The notes: a model not told the origin generated them from the letters alone. 64,000 bases of DNA from Rathayibacter sp. SW19 (GCF_030866825.1 NZ_CP133020.1:2790001-2854000); one strand, 5' to 3'. Shown: positions 6,771 through 16,686, counted from the first letter of the stretch. Program-made: numbers and translations.

Positions 6771-8258
6771 ATGGCAACCGGGATCGAGGGCGACGTCGCG
6801 CGCATCGATGCAGCCCTCAATACGCCGACGTTGAAGTTGCTGGACCGCAAGTCCGCTGGCGTTGCTATGCCGTTTTTCGCCAATGCATTCCCCGATGACG
6901 GGCAGCCGGTTCCCGTGGAGCAGTTTCATACGAGAATCGATGCTCTCCTCGGTGAGCTGCGGGCTGCGGGTTACGCGGTACCGGCGGGCAACGGGAAGGC
7001 GCTGGCCATGCAGTGGGTGCGCGAACGCTGGCTCTACCGCGACCCGGGTCGTGGTGAGGAGACGTATCAGCTAACGGGCGACGCGCGGCAGGCCATGGAC
7101 TATGTCACCCGCGCGACGCGTACGCAGCTGAACGTTTCCCTGTCCCGCATCGAGACGATGCGGCGCGTCGTCTCTGAGGCGGCGCTGGCTGCGAACCCGA
7201 ACCGAGAGGAGCGCAAACGGCGTCTTGTCGAGGAGATTGCCCGGTTGCAGGCCGAGCACGATCGTCTGGCGTCCGGCGCGGAGGTGCCGGAGTCCTCCGA
7301 GGCGGAGCTGACCGAGCAGTTCTCGAACGTGCTGCGTGAGCTCGATGGCCTTCCGTCTGATTTCCGTCGCGTCGAGGAGTCCGTGCGCGACATGCATCGG
7401 ATGATGACCAAGTGGTTCCGGGAAGAGGAGCGCCCTGTTGGTGAGGTGGTCGACGACTACCTCAAGAAGTCAGCCAACTTGCTGACCGCGACCCCTGAGG
7501 GTCGCGCCTTCTCGGGAGCGCTGGAGTTGTTTCGCAAGCCGGACTGGCTGACCCGGATGCGTGCCGACCTGGATACCATCCTCGCGCACCCTTGGTCGGG
7601 CACTCTGCTCCCCGACGAGCAACGTCAGCTCCGGACCGCGGTAGATGTGATCCGCCGCGGCATCAAGGACGTGCTCGCCCAGCGTCAGCACCTGTCGTCG
7701 ACGCTGCGCGAGCACATCGAGAACTACGACCACATCAAGAATCGCGAGCTGGACCTCGTCCTGCGCGGCATCGACCGCGAGATGCGGGCGTGGATGCAGT
7801 CCGCGCGAGCGCGTGACCATATCGATGTCGAGCTCATCCCGCCGAGCCTTGACGTGGCCGGGCTGAAGTTCAAGACCTTCGATCCCGAGAACGAGCGGGC
7901 ACCCGAGCCGCTCGAAGATGTGTCGCGCGAGGCCCCGGCGTCGCTGTCACTCGATGAGATCCGAAAGCAGGGCGGCCCCTCCCTCGAACAGCTGCGGCGA
8001 AGCATAGACGAGAAGCTCGCCGCGGGCGCCCTGGAGTCCGCTGCGGCCCTCTTCAACGAACTGCCCGACGACCTTCGCCGTCCGGTCGAGATACTCGGCC
8101 TCCTTCACCTGTACACCCGGATAGGGGCGGAAATCGATCCGGCAGCGCGCGAGGCCGTCTCCGCAGTGCGGCCGGACGGCACGACGCGTCGGTTCCTCAT
8201 GCCGACTTCGACGATGACGACGGCTGGGGTCGCCCGGCCGGAGGGGGACCCGCTGTGA
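6771..8258 (+). CDS. jetA: Wadjet component JetA (DUF3375), kleisin-like subunit
   Basis: The ATG has GGGCGGAG just upstream and the product is 495 residues, the usual size. The N-terminal segment (LKLLDRKSAGVAMPFFANAF) and the helical middle with QLTGDARQAMDYVTRATRTQ are characteristic of DUF3375/JetA. The C-terminal part (residues ~390-495) includes a small helical domain after an acidic proline-rich linker. In the known Wadjet complex JetA is the MukF-like kleisin that links the JetC heads and recruits JetB. It is the first gene of a four-gene operon; its stop overlaps the jetB start by four bases (GTGA). Confidence 0.9.
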   Translation: MATGIEGDVARIDAALNTPTLKLLDRKSAGVAMPFFANAFPDDGQPVPVEQFHTRIDALLGELRAAGYAVPAGNGKALAMQWVRERWLYRDPGRGEETYQLTGDARQAMDYVTRATRTQLNVSLSRIETMRRVVSEAALAANPNREERKRRLVEEIARLQAEHDRLASGAEVPESSEAELTEQFSNVLRELDGLPSDFRRVEESVRDMHRMMTKWFREEERPVGEVVDDYLKKSANLLTATPEGRAFSGALELFRKPDWLTRMRADLDTILAHPWSGTLLPDEQRQLRTAVDVIRRGIKDVLAQRQHLSSTLREHIENYDHIKNRELDLVLRGIDREMRAWMQSARARDHIDVELIPPSLDVAGLKFKTFDPENERAPEPLEDVSREAPASLSLDEIRKQGGPSLEQLRRSIDEKLAAGALESAAALFNELPDDLRRPVEILGLLHLYTRIGAEIDPAAREAVSAVRPDGTTRRFLMPTSTMTTAGVARPEGDPL

Positions 8259-9010
8259 TCGATGCCCTGACCGGCGAGGGCGACTTCGTCCTCGACCCCC
8301 TCGACGAGCACGTGGTCGCGAACGTCGAGGACGAAGTAGCCGACCAGACCAGCCTGGCGATGTTCGAGGGCGACTCCAGCTCTCTGTATCCCGAGCAACG
8401 ACGATGCCTGCACGCGCTACTCAAGTACAGATACATCTCGGCAGAGCGGCATCCCGAGCACTGGGCCGTGCTCCTCGCCAGCCGCGACGTCATCGAGAGC
8501 CGTCTCAACGACCTGTTCTTCGAGCTCCGCGTCGAGCCCGGCTTCCAGGTCGCCTTCAAGCGTCAGGCGACCGCCACCACGGGTGACCCGCTGCCGTCGC
8601 TGCTCCGCGATGTGTCGCACACCAAGGAGGAGACCATCGTGATGGTCTTCCTCCGGCAAAGATTCTTCGCCCAAAGACAAGAGGGCGAAGATGTCGTGTT
8701 CGTGGACCGTCAGACGCTGCTCGACGAGGTGGCCGACCAGCGCCCCAAGCACGCCACCCACCGCGCGATGGACCAGAAGCGTGCGGTCAAGGCGATCGAC
8801 GGTCTGGCGACAGCTGGCGTGCTCCTGAAAACTAAGGACCCGGATCGGTTCCGTATCTCGCCGATCATCGAGGTACTCATGCCGATCGAAAAGCTCCGTG
8901 CCCTGTGGACGTGGTTCATGACCCAGAACGGGACCGAGGTCGATCCCACCGAGTTGGATGCTGCCGCCGACGAGGTCGACCTGCTGGATGGTCTCGAGGA
9001 GGAGGACTGA
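8255..9010 (+). CDS. jetB: Wadjet component JetB (DUF4194), KITE-like subunit
   Basis: A GTG start overlaps the jetA stop by four bases and gives 251 residues. Recognisable DUF4194 pieces are LLKYRYISAERHPEHWAVLL near residue 50 and the winged-helix segment KEETIVMVFLRQRFFAQRQE near residue 125. The C-terminal 30 residues are strongly acidic. JetB is the MukE-like winged-helix partner that dimerises and sits on the JetA kleisin. The stop overlaps the jetC start by one base (TGATG), so the order and stoichiometry are probably kept by coupled translation. Confidence 0.9.
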   Translation: MIDALTGEGDFVLDPLDEHVVANVEDEVADQTSLAMFEGDSSSLYPEQRRCLHALLKYRYISAERHPEHWAVLLASRDVIESRLNDLFFELRVEPGFQVAFKRQATATTGDPLPSLLRDVSHTKEETIVMVFLRQRFFAQRQEGEDVVFVDRQTLLDEVADQRPKHATHRAMDQKRAVKAIDGLATAGVLLKTKDPDRFRISPIIEVLMPIEKLRALWTWFMTQNGTEVDPTELDAAADEVDLLDGLEEED

Positions 9011-12000
9011 TGACTCTCGAACTGCCGATCCAGATCGAGCGAGTTCCAGTGATGGAGCATGCGCAGTGGCGAATCGAAGCCCTGCAGCTGGTGAACTGGG
9101 GCGGTTTCCATGGTCATCGCGAGGTGCGCTTCTCTCCCGGCTCCACGCTGTTGTCGGGGGCGAGCGGTACCGGCAAGTCGACGGTCCTCGACGCTTACAT
9201 CGCGCTGATGATGCCGTCGGATACGCCGTTCAACGGCGCATCCAATGATGCCGGCGGAGGTAGGGCTCGCTCGAACGAGCAGCGCAACCTGCTGACCTAC
9301 CTGCGCGGGAAGATGGACACAAACCGTGTCGCGGGCTCGGAGGAGGTGCGTGACGAGGTGCTGCGCGGCAGTGACGGCGGCCCCGTCTGGGGCGCGCTCT
9401 CCGCGACGTTCATCAACGACACCGGGCGCCGATTCACTGTGCTGCGCATCTACTTCGCGAAGGCGGGCGCGAGCGTCGGCGGCGACGTCGTTACGACCTA
9501 TGCGACTTTCGAGGGACACCTCGACCTCACCCGCCTCGAGCAGCTGGCCAGTACCCGGTTCGACAAGCGCTCCCTCAAGGCGAGCATCGCAGGGCTGACC
9601 ACCTACAACACCTGGGGTGAGTTCGAGACCACGGTGCACACTCGGCTTGGCATCGGCGACGGCGGCGATGGGGGTCGAAAGGCTATGCGTCTGCTCGCCC
9701 GTGTGCAGGCCGGCATGCAGATCAGCCGCGTGGACGACCTCTACAAGCGGATGGTCTTGGAGCGGCCCATCACCTATCAGGCCGCCGACGACGCTCTCTC
9801 GCACTTCGGGGACCTCGAGGCTTCCTACCGCAAGATGGTCGATGAGGCAGCCAAGGTTGCGGCGCTGCAACGTCTTCCGGGCTTGCAGCGTGACCTCGCC
9901 GACGCCGACTCGAGGTCGCTGCTGATTCGCCAATTCGGGGCCGAAGACGACGGGCCGTCCCCCTTCCGCCTGTGGATGCTGTGCACCGAGCGGGCACTGC
10001 TCGATACCGCAGTGGTCGAGAACCGTCGTGACCATGCCACCACGGCGGCGGCTTACGCAGAGGCCAAGTCGGACGAGGATCGCCATGAGGCGCGGCTCGC
10101 CCAGATCGCCGAGGAGAAGCGTGCGAACGGCGGTGGTGCGATCGACGAGCGCGCTCGCGAGATCAAGCGCCTGACCGGCAGCCGTGACGGGGTCTACGCA
10201 GCCAACCTCAGGTTTCAGACCCGGACGGAAGCCATCGGCTTGGTGGTGCCCGAGACCGCAGAGCAGTTCGCCGAAGCGCAGGCTGCTGCGGCCGACTTCC
10301 TGGCGGGTTTTGGCGCGAGAGAGGAGTCCCTTGAGGCCGAAGCGGAGGCGATTCGCGAGAAGGAACTGTCTCCGCTGAACAGCCGCAAGATCGACCTGAT
10401 GGAGGAGAAGAAGTCCCTCACGGGCCGCACGGGTATGGTCCCGCGTCGGCTCCACGACGCGCGCGTGCGAATGGCGAACGCCGCGGGCCTCGACCCGATG
10501 AACGACCTGCCCTTCGTCGCCGAGCTCATCGATGTGCGCCCCGAGGAAGAGCGCTGGCGCAGGGCGGTTGAGACGACGCTAGGAGGCATCGCCCGCACGG
10601 TTCTGGTCGACCGACACACGCGCAACCGGCTTTCCGCAGCAATCGACGGCGTCACGATCACTCCCCGCATCCGGTTTCAGGCAGTTACGCTCGCCGACCA
10701 CCAGGAGTGGCGGGGTGATCCCGATTACATCTCGGGGAAGGTTGCCTTCAAGCCCTCCCCCTTCTCGGCATGGGTTCAGGACCGAATCAGCAACGACGGC
10801 GTCGACCACCTGTGCATCTCCGACGCGGTATCGCTCGATGGACGCGAGCCACGTGTCACGCCGGCCGGACAGACCCGCGACGGCGACCGTGGCGCCCACG
10901 GAGAGTCGGCGGAGGGCGACATCATCGGCTTCTCCAACGAGCGTCGGCTGGCGGACATCGTGACGCTGTTGGACGAGCTCGAGCCGCAGATCGCCGCCGT
11001 GCGCGAGCGCGTGAACGACGTGCAGGCACGCCTTAATGACGTTCGCGCCCAGAAGAGCGCCCATGTGCAGGTGCAGGACACGATATGGGCCGAGATCGAT
11101 CACCTCGGCATCGATCGCCGCATCGTCGAACTCGAGGACGAGGTCCGCCGGCTGCGCGATGCCAACCAAATCCTCGACGCGCTGCAGGATGAAGAGGAGC
11201 GGATCAAGCCGCTCGACGCAAAGGCGAACCGGGACAGGGTCCTCGCCAGCAATCGTGTGGATGAGCTGGACAAGGAGTGGGAGTGCCTGGTGGACGACCA
11301 GGACACGGCCCAGACCGCCATCGACGCTATCGTCGGCAGGCAGACGGCCAGCGTCACCGACGCCCAGCAGGCCTATCTCGACAAGCTGTTCGCGGACAAC
11401 TGGGACATTACGAGCCTGAAGTCGTTCGGCCCGAACATGAGAGCCCTCCGCAATCGACTGCAGGAAGAAGCCGCCACGGCGCAACGCGCCGCCCGCAGCG
11501 CTACCAGCGCGATGGAGAGCTTGTTCGAGGCATATCAGCGGCAGTGGCCCGAGAACAACCTCGGCGTCTCAGCGACTTCCGCAGACGGCTATCGCGAGAT
11601 CCTCGACCGAATCCAGTCCGAGGGACTTCACGAGCGGCGGGACAAGTGGCGACGCGAGTTCGCCGCGTGGTCGAGCGACGATCTGTTGCGCCTGAACGAC
11701 GCGTTCGACACGGCGCTCGAGGACATCGGAGACCGGCTGCGCCCGATCAACAGAATCCTCGACACTCTGCCCTTCGGCGGCAAGGGCGTGCTGCAGATCA
11801 ACCTGCGACGGCTCCAAGGCGAGGATCTGAGCACCTTCCGTCGTGGTCTGCGCGAACTCTCATCCGGGCTTGCCCTCGAACTGACCGAGCAGCAGGTGGA
11901 GACCAGGTTTACACGGCTCCGCGAGTTCATGAGCCGCATCGGCATCCCCGAAGGACATACGAAGTCGTCGACCTCGCTGCGCGACCGGTTCCTCGACGTG

Positions 12001-12405
12001 CGTCAACACGTTGTCATCACCGCGGTCGTACTGGACGAGAATCGCCGTGAGATCGCAACCCACGACTCCCTCGGGGACAAGTCCGGGGGTGAGACACAGG
12101 AGCTTGTCGCGTTCATCGTCGGCTCGGCGCTGCGCTATCAACTCGGGGACGAAACCCGCTCCCGGCCCCGGTTCGCTCCAGTGTTCCTCGACGAGGGCTT
12201 CGTGAAATCTGACAGCGAGTTCGCCGGCCGCGCGGTCAGGGCATGGCAGGACCTCGGGTTCCAGCTCGTCATCGGTGCGCCTCTCGACAAGGTGACGGCG
12301 CTCGAGCCGCATATGGACCTGATCCACACCGTGACGAAAAGTCCGAAGGGTTACTCATTCATCAGCGACATTCGGGATGCCTCCGACGAGGGAAGCCTCG
12401 CGTGA
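9010..12405 (+). CDS. jetC: Wadjet component JetC, SMC-like ATPase
   Basis: The ATG at 9010 overlaps the jetB stop and yields 1131 residues. Walker A is GASGTGKST at 50-58 after the typical LQLVNWGGFHGHREVRF opening. The ABC signature KSGGE lies at 1024-1028 and Walker B VFLDEGF at 1058. Between the two head halves are long charged helices (about 300-480 and 650-900) around a hinge-like middle, as in MukB and SMC proteins. The gene encodes the motor that extrudes loops of circular DNA so that small closed plasmids can be detected. All nucleotide-binding motifs look intact. Confidence 0.92.
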   Translation: MTLELPIQIERVPVMEHAQWRIEALQLVNWGGFHGHREVRFSPGSTLLSGASGTGKSTVLDAYIALMMPSDTPFNGASNDAGGGRARSNEQRNLLTYLRGKMDTNRVAGSEEVRDEVLRGSDGGPVWGALSATFINDTGRRFTVLRIYFAKAGASVGGDVVTTYATFEGHLDLTRLEQLASTRFDKRSLKASIAGLTTYNTWGEFETTVHTRLGIGDGGDGGRKAMRLLARVQAGMQISRVDDLYKRMVLERPITYQAADDALSHFGDLEASYRKMVDEAAKVAALQRLPGLQRDLADADSRSLLIRQFGAEDDGPSPFRLWMLCTERALLDTAVVENRRDHATTAAAYAEAKSDEDRHEARLAQIAEEKRANGGGAIDERAREIKRLTGSRDGVYAANLRFQTRTEAIGLVVPETAEQFAEAQAAAADFLAGFGAREESLEAEAEAIREKELSPLNSRKIDLMEEKKSLTGRTGMVPRRLHDARVRMANAAGLDPMNDLPFVAELIDVRPEEERWRRAVETTLGGIARTVLVDRHTRNRLSAAIDGVTITPRIRFQAVTLADHQEWRGDPDYISGKVAFKPSPFSAWVQDRISNDGVDHLCISDAVSLDGREPRVTPAGQTRDGDRGAHGESAEGDIIGFSNERRLADIVTLLDELEPQIAAVRERVNDVQARLNDVRAQKSAHVQVQDTIWAEIDHLGIDRRIVELEDEVRRLRDANQILDALQDEEERIKPLDAKANRDRVLASNRVDELDKEWECLVDDQDTAQTAIDAIVGRQTASVTDAQQAYLDKLFADNWDITSLKSFGPNMRALRNRLQEEAATAQRAARSATSAMESLFEAYQRQWPENNLGVSATSADGYREILDRIQSEGLHERRDKWRREFAAWSSDDLLRLNDAFDTALEDIGDRLRPINRILDTLPFGGKGVLQINLRRLQGEDLSTFRRGLRELSSGLALELTEQQVETRFTRLREFMSRIGIPEGHTKSSTSLRDRFLDVRQHVVITAVVLDENRREIATHDSLGDKSGGETQELVAFIVGSALRYQLGDETRSRPRFAPVFLDEGFVKSDSEFAGRAVRAWQDLGFQLVIGAPLDKVTALEPHMDLIHTVTKSPKGYSFISDIRDASDEGSLA

Positions 12406-13583
12406 AGACGCACGAGACCATCGTTTCGGACGTCCGACGCCGTTTGGAGGGGAAGTGGCATGCGCATCTAGTCGGCGACCTGGTCGCCTTCCCGTACGCG
12501 TTTCCATTGGGGCGAGCGACGGCTGCGGACTTGCACGCGGACTACGCGGCCATCCATTCGCAGACGGTCGCCTGGCAGGACTGGGCCCGCAGCTGGGAGG
12601 TCACGCTCGACTACGAGACGCGGGTGGCCAAGGGCGGTACCCGGCAATCGGTTCCGACCCACGCACACGTCGAGTCGATCGAACACGCTGCGGCGATCGC
12701 TGGTGGCGGCTGGCCCGAGCGACTCGACCGCGGTCGCGAGCGACTGGCGGTGCTGCGAGAGAGATACCCGGGTGCCCTCGACATCGGCCGGACCATTCGG
12801 CTCATCGACGGATACTCGGAGATTGACTTTGCGCTGCTGCTGACCGTTGCCGTCTGGTACCTCGCGGACCCGGCACACGCTGAGCTCGGTGTCACCCCGC
12901 GACAGGTTCCGATCCCCGGCGTCCACGCGAAGTGGCTCCAGAATCATCGAGCCGGCGTCCAGGCACTCACCGGACTGGAGGATCTCGGTCTCCTGCCTGG
13001 GCACCCACCACGCATCCACTTCACGTACCTCGATCCCGACCACCGAGCAGCTGGCGGCCGCATCCACGACTCGGCAACTGTTGGCGACCGCTTTGCACCG
13101 GCCTACGTCCCGGAGCTCGTCGTCATTTCGGAGAACAAGGACACCGCGGTGCACTTCCCGCCTTTAGCGGGCGGCATCTCAGTTGAAGGCGTCGGCAGGG
13201 GCGGCAAGACAGTCGCCTCGTTCCGATGGATCCGCGAAGCACCGGTCGTCGTGTATTGGGGCGACATCGACCGCGATGGCTACGAAATCCTGAACGGGTA
13301 CCGGGTGGATTTCAACCGTGACATCGAGTCGATCCTCATGGATCCGGAGACCTACGATGAGTTCGAGCAGTACGGTACTGACCTCGACCAGTATGGAAAG
13401 GCGCTCACCCCGGGAGTTCCGAAGCAGACGGACCAGCTCCGCGCCGACGAGCGTGCAATGTACCTGCGAGTGCTCGACGAGCAGCACAGGGGTCACCGAC
13501 GGATCGAGCAGGAGCGCATCACACTCGGTCGAGCGATTGCGGCAGTGCAGTCGTTGATCGACTCATCCAGCGACGTCAGATAG
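12402..13583 (+). CDS. jetD: Wadjet component JetD (DUF3322/DUF2220), Toprim-type nuclease
   Basis: A GTG start overlaps the jetC stop (GTGA) and gives 393 residues. The N-terminal half is the DUF3322 part. The C-terminal half is Toprim-like: ISENKD with E244, then YWGDIDRDGYEIL with D288 and D290, the metal-binding acidic residues related to topoisomerase VI A subunits. JetD is the subunit that cleaves plasmid DNA once JetABC has bent it. The key acids are present, so the nuclease should be active. The last 21 bases overlap a small opposite-strand frame (13563-13835). Confidence 0.92.
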   Translation: MKTHETIVSDVRRRLEGKWHAHLVGDLVAFPYAFPLGRATAADLHADYAAIHSQTVAWQDWARSWEVTLDYETRVAKGGTRQSVPTHAHVESIEHAAAIAGGGWPERLDRGRERLAVLRERYPGALDIGRTIRLIDGYSEIDFALLLTVAVWYLADPAHAELGVTPRQVPIPGVHAKWLQNHRAGVQALTGLEDLGLLPGHPPRIHFTYLDPDHRAAGGRIHDSATVGDRFAPAYVPELVVISENKDTAVHFPPLAGGISVEGVGRGGKTVASFRWIREAPVVVYWGDIDRDGYEILNGYRVDFNRDIESILMDPETYDEFEQYGTDLDQYGKALTPGVPKQTDQLRADERAMYLRVLDEQHRGHRRIEQERITLGRAIAAVQSLIDSSSDVR

Positions 13584-13835
13584 CGTCTGGCCCGGCGTCG
13601 CATACCGTCGCGGCTCCTCTGGGCAATAAACGGCGTCGAGAGACTCCAGGAAGTCCCCGAGCTCGCGTCGGGCGATCCCCTCAACGTCGCCTGCATCGCA
13701 CACCACTGGCGCCTTTGAACCGAAGCTCGCGAGAAGCTCCGTGTAGTGGAGTGTCGAGGGCTCGAGTTTGTCGAGCAGAGGCCGCACGCATTGTTCGATC
13801 CCAGCGCGAAGGTACGGGGTCGCCGCAATGCGCAC
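13563..13835 (-). CDS. hypothetical protein, convergent with jetD
   Basis: A GTG-started frame of 90 residues reads LLDKLEPSTLHYTELLASFG and FLESLDAVYCPEEPRRYATP. Its composition (balanced hydrophobic and acidic residues, no low-complexity arginine runs) looks more like real protein than a shadow frame, and it lies mostly outside jetD. I do not recognise the family. It may be a fragment of a larger lost gene because the frame is open for ten further codons upstream without a clear ribosome-binding site. Confidence 0.35.
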   Translation of the reverse strand: MRIAATPYLRAGIEQCVRPLLDKLEPSTLHYTELLASFGSKAPVVCDAGDVEGIARRELGDFLESLDAVYCPEEPRRYATPGQTLSDVAG

Positions 13836-14890
13836 CTTCTCCGGGAGCGCGCCTATGGGTAGTACTCAGTTCAGCGGCGGCTGGGCGCCCAGCGCACCTC
13901 GGATACCTATGTGCTCCAGCTCCGAGATACCTACGGTGATCGTTTGGCTCACCCGCGCGCGGCGGCAGGCGAAAGGCTGGTGTGGCGATAGTCCCCCACC
14001 GCCTGCTCCGGCTTCATCCCGGTAGCGATCCAACTCCCGCTTGATATCAAGGAAGCCACATGCCTAAGAACCTCCTTCGCCTCTTGGGGCTTGTTCATGC
14101 TGAGGTGTTCACCAGTTGGCGAGACGGCACGCCCATCTATGTGGCTTGCGACTGCCCGATCGGTGTCGACCACCCCGCGGCGACTGAAGAGCGCGACGCG
14201 GTAGACGATCAATCGGTCGCCGCCGCCGTCATCTGAACAGTGGACCTGAGCTGCACGCGCTGGCCTCGACGCGCACGGCAGGGGCGGACGGAAGTCGAAC
14301 AGGTGGTTCAGGATGCCGTCTGGCCCGACCGTCGTGGCGGGACTGTTGGAACGTGGCCGCTCGTTCGAGTGTGCTTCACTCGCTCGTCTCGATCTCCGGC
14401 TGACGATGCGAGTGGCATCTGCGAGTTCACCATGGTCTCGTGCGGCGCACCGCACCACTGAGATCCCGCTTCGAGAGGTACTCACCGTGCTGCAGCAGAC
14501 GGCTCGGGATCCGCAGGTTGCGTCCGCTCAACGCGCCCCGCGATCTCGAATCACCATCGCCGTCTCCCGCTGCGCGTCGCGTCGTTGTTCCACGCGCAAA
14601 TGATCGACGCCATCTATCAAGAACGGACGCCAAGCGCGTTCCAGAGGAGAAGTTATGGGTCACCCCAACAGCGGCCGGACTCCCGGATCACGACGCGTGA
14701 CCATCGGTGGCGAAGAGGCAGCGCACGCCAGTGAACCGGTCAACGGGTTCGATCTCCGTCTCGTCGAGCCAGATTCTGGCGCGCGCGCCCGTACTGCTCG
14801 GCCCGATGACGCGTGGCCATTTCGGCGCCTCGAGTCCTTCCGCGGCCGCGGTCGGGCAGCCGCGACTACGCGTCCGCTACGATCGAGCCC
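13836..14890. other. 1.05-kb stretch without a supported gene
   Basis: Frames here are arginine- and serine-rich shadows with no domain I recognise. A minus-strand frame of 49 codons starting at ATG 14098 (MNKPQEAKEVLRHVASLISS) has fair composition but no support beyond that. The segment probably holds decayed remains between the Wadjet operon and the membrane-protein pseudogene. Confidence 0.4.
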
Positions 14891-15589
14891 GTGCGAACTG
14901 GGTTCGGCGCCGCACGTGCCGCGGTGGCGCTCTTGACGCTTGCGGCGATCGTTGCCCAGCTCGTGCACAGCGTTGAGCAGGCCCAGGTAGCAGGCGGGAG
15001 CATCCCCGCGCTCCTGCTGAACTTTTTCAGCTTCTTCACGATCGCTTCGAACGTTGGAGCAGTGGTGGTCCTTGCGGTCGGTGCAATCCTGTCGTTCTCT
15101 CACCCCGGTGACGATCCGGTCTGGTTTGCCGGGCTGCGGGCTGCGGTCGTGACGTACATGATCACGACTGGCGCCGTTTACAACCTCTTGCTGCGTAACG
15201 TGTCGCTGCCTCAGGGGCAGACAGTGCCGTGGTCAAACGAGGTCCTTCATGTGATCGCCCCCATTTGCATGCTGCTGGATTGGCTGTTCGCGCCAGGCAG
15301 GGCACCGCTGCGTCGTCGAGTTGTGTGAGCGATTGCTACGTTCCCGGTGGGATGGGCCGTCTACACACTGCTGCGCGCACCGGTCGCGACCGATGCAATT
15401 ACCGGGAGCGGGCCGTGGTACCCATATCCGTTTCTCAACCCCGCGCTGTCACCCAATGGATATCTTTCGGTTGCGTTTTACATCGTGTTGATCGCCACCG
15501 TCATCTTGTGTGCAGGCTTCGGCGTGGTTTGGGTTTCACGGCGGTGGCGTGGTGCACGGCCATTGAACCAGGAGGCTGGAGCGGACTGA
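14891..15589 (+). pseudogene. Pr6Pr-family membrane protein, interrupted by one stop codon
   Basis: From a GTG at 14891 the frame encodes AAVALLTLAAIVAQLVHSVE, then NFFSFFTIASNVGAVVVLAV and further helices including VLHVIAPICMLLDWLFAP, the pattern of the Pr6Pr family of multi-pass membrane proteins. An in-frame TGA at 15326-15328 breaks it after RRRVV. Directly after that stop the same frame continues as AIATFPVGWAVYTLLRAPVA to a natural stop at 15589, with ...YPFLNPALSPNGY, the conserved C-terminal part. A single CGA-to-TGA type change would explain the break. A GTG at 15347 could allow a short C-terminal piece to be made, but this is unlikely to be useful. Confidence 0.7.
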
Positions 15590-15768
15590 TCGGCTTCCAA
15601 CAGGTCAGGGCTGATCGAGCTTCAGCTGATCGTGCTTGGCGGCACTGGATGCAATGCGCAGCTGTGCGGTCCGTTCAGCGCGAGATGCGACACGCGCTGC
15701 GCGAGTTCGAGGAGTGCGACCGTGGGCGCCAGCCGAATGACGCTGGACTCGGCGCACCGCCACCGCGG

Positions 15769-16686
15769 ATGGGTATCGACGTCGGAGGCCGCCTATACGG
15801 TGAGCGAGTGGTTCAACTAGTTCCGGGCGCGTCACTCCAGAGCGCCATCGCAGCACTTGAGGAGACGTCCCGCACGGCCTCGAACATCTTCGGGGCTGGG
15901 ATGCCTGTCGACCGGCTGAACGAGTACCGCACGTGGTCAACTCGTCAGATACGGTCTCTGACCGGCCACCTCACGTCTGCCTCGATCGAAGAGTTGGTGG
16001 CAACGCGCCGTCACTGGCTTCTCCAGTCCCTTGACCCCATCGCCTACGGGGTTCCGGCAGTTGGCGAGCTCGTTGACCTCGAACTCGCCACCTCCAGGGA
16101 GGCGACCGGTACAGCGGTCAAGGACTTGCGCGGTCGGGCTGACGTTTGGTCGAAGTGGGCGGGGACCGGCGTCGCGGGCGCCCCGTTTCCCGCCGTCGTC
16201 CTGGATACGAACGTGCTGCTTCGACACGCGGAAAGCCTGATCGATGTGCCGTGGCACCTGGGGCTCAACGTCTTTCCGCATGTGGACATTGCCCTGGGGA
16301 TCCCGATGATTGTCGTCGAGGAACTCGACAGGCTGAAGGACAGTAACGGAGTGATGTACATCGGCGAGGAGAAGCTCGCGGTGCGCACGCTCGCGCGGAC
16401 CGTGCTTCGATCCCTAGACAAGGTGTTTCAGGCGGGTTACCTGAACTGGCAGATCCGGCAACGCTGTGCAGGTGGCATGCAGTTGGCGGGCGAACTGCAC
16501 GCGATCTTGATGGTCGACGATCTTCATCATGAGCGCATGCGCGACGCGGACTTGGAGATCATTGACCAGGCCATCCGCCTGCGCCCGTTCACAGCTGACG
16601 TCGCTCTTGCGACCTACGACCAAGCGATGATCTTCCGAGCACGAAACGCCGGTTTGAAGGCGTTTCGACCGATTGAGGAGAGCTGA
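15769..16686 (+). CDS. PIN-domain protein (probable ribonuclease)
   Basis: The C-terminal half is a PIN domain: VVLDTNVLLRH with the first metal-binding aspartate, IVVEELDRLKDS with the conserved glutamate, and PFTADVALATYDQAMIFRAR with the later aspartates. The N-terminal ~130 residues are helical and of unknown role. I chose the ATG at 15769 (305 residues) because the coding character becomes clear only near residue 15; a GTG at 15808 or upstream ATGs at 15685 and 15649 are possible. No small antitoxin gene lies directly upstream, so it is not an ordinary VapBC pair. It may act on RNA in stress or defence; that is inference from the island setting. Confidence 0.7.
   Translation: MGIDVGGRLYGERVVQLVPGASLQSAIAALEETSRTASNIFGAGMPVDRLNEYRTWSTRQIRSLTGHLTSASIEELVATRRHWLLQSLDPIAYGVPAVGELVDLELATSREATGTAVKDLRGRADVWSKWAGTGVAGAPFPAVVLDTNVLLRHAESLIDVPWHLGLNVFPHVDIALGIPMIVVEELDRLKDSNGVMYIGEEKLAVRTLARTVLRSLDKVFQAGYLNWQIRQRCAGGMQLAGELHAILMVDDLHHERMRDADLEIIDQAIRLRPFTADVALATYDQAMIFRARNAGLKAFRPIEES

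Noticed and set aside
8710..10455. 581-residue minus-strand frame opposite jetB and jetC
   Set aside because: Antisense shadow of conserved Wadjet genes; no recognisable domain or ribosome-binding site.
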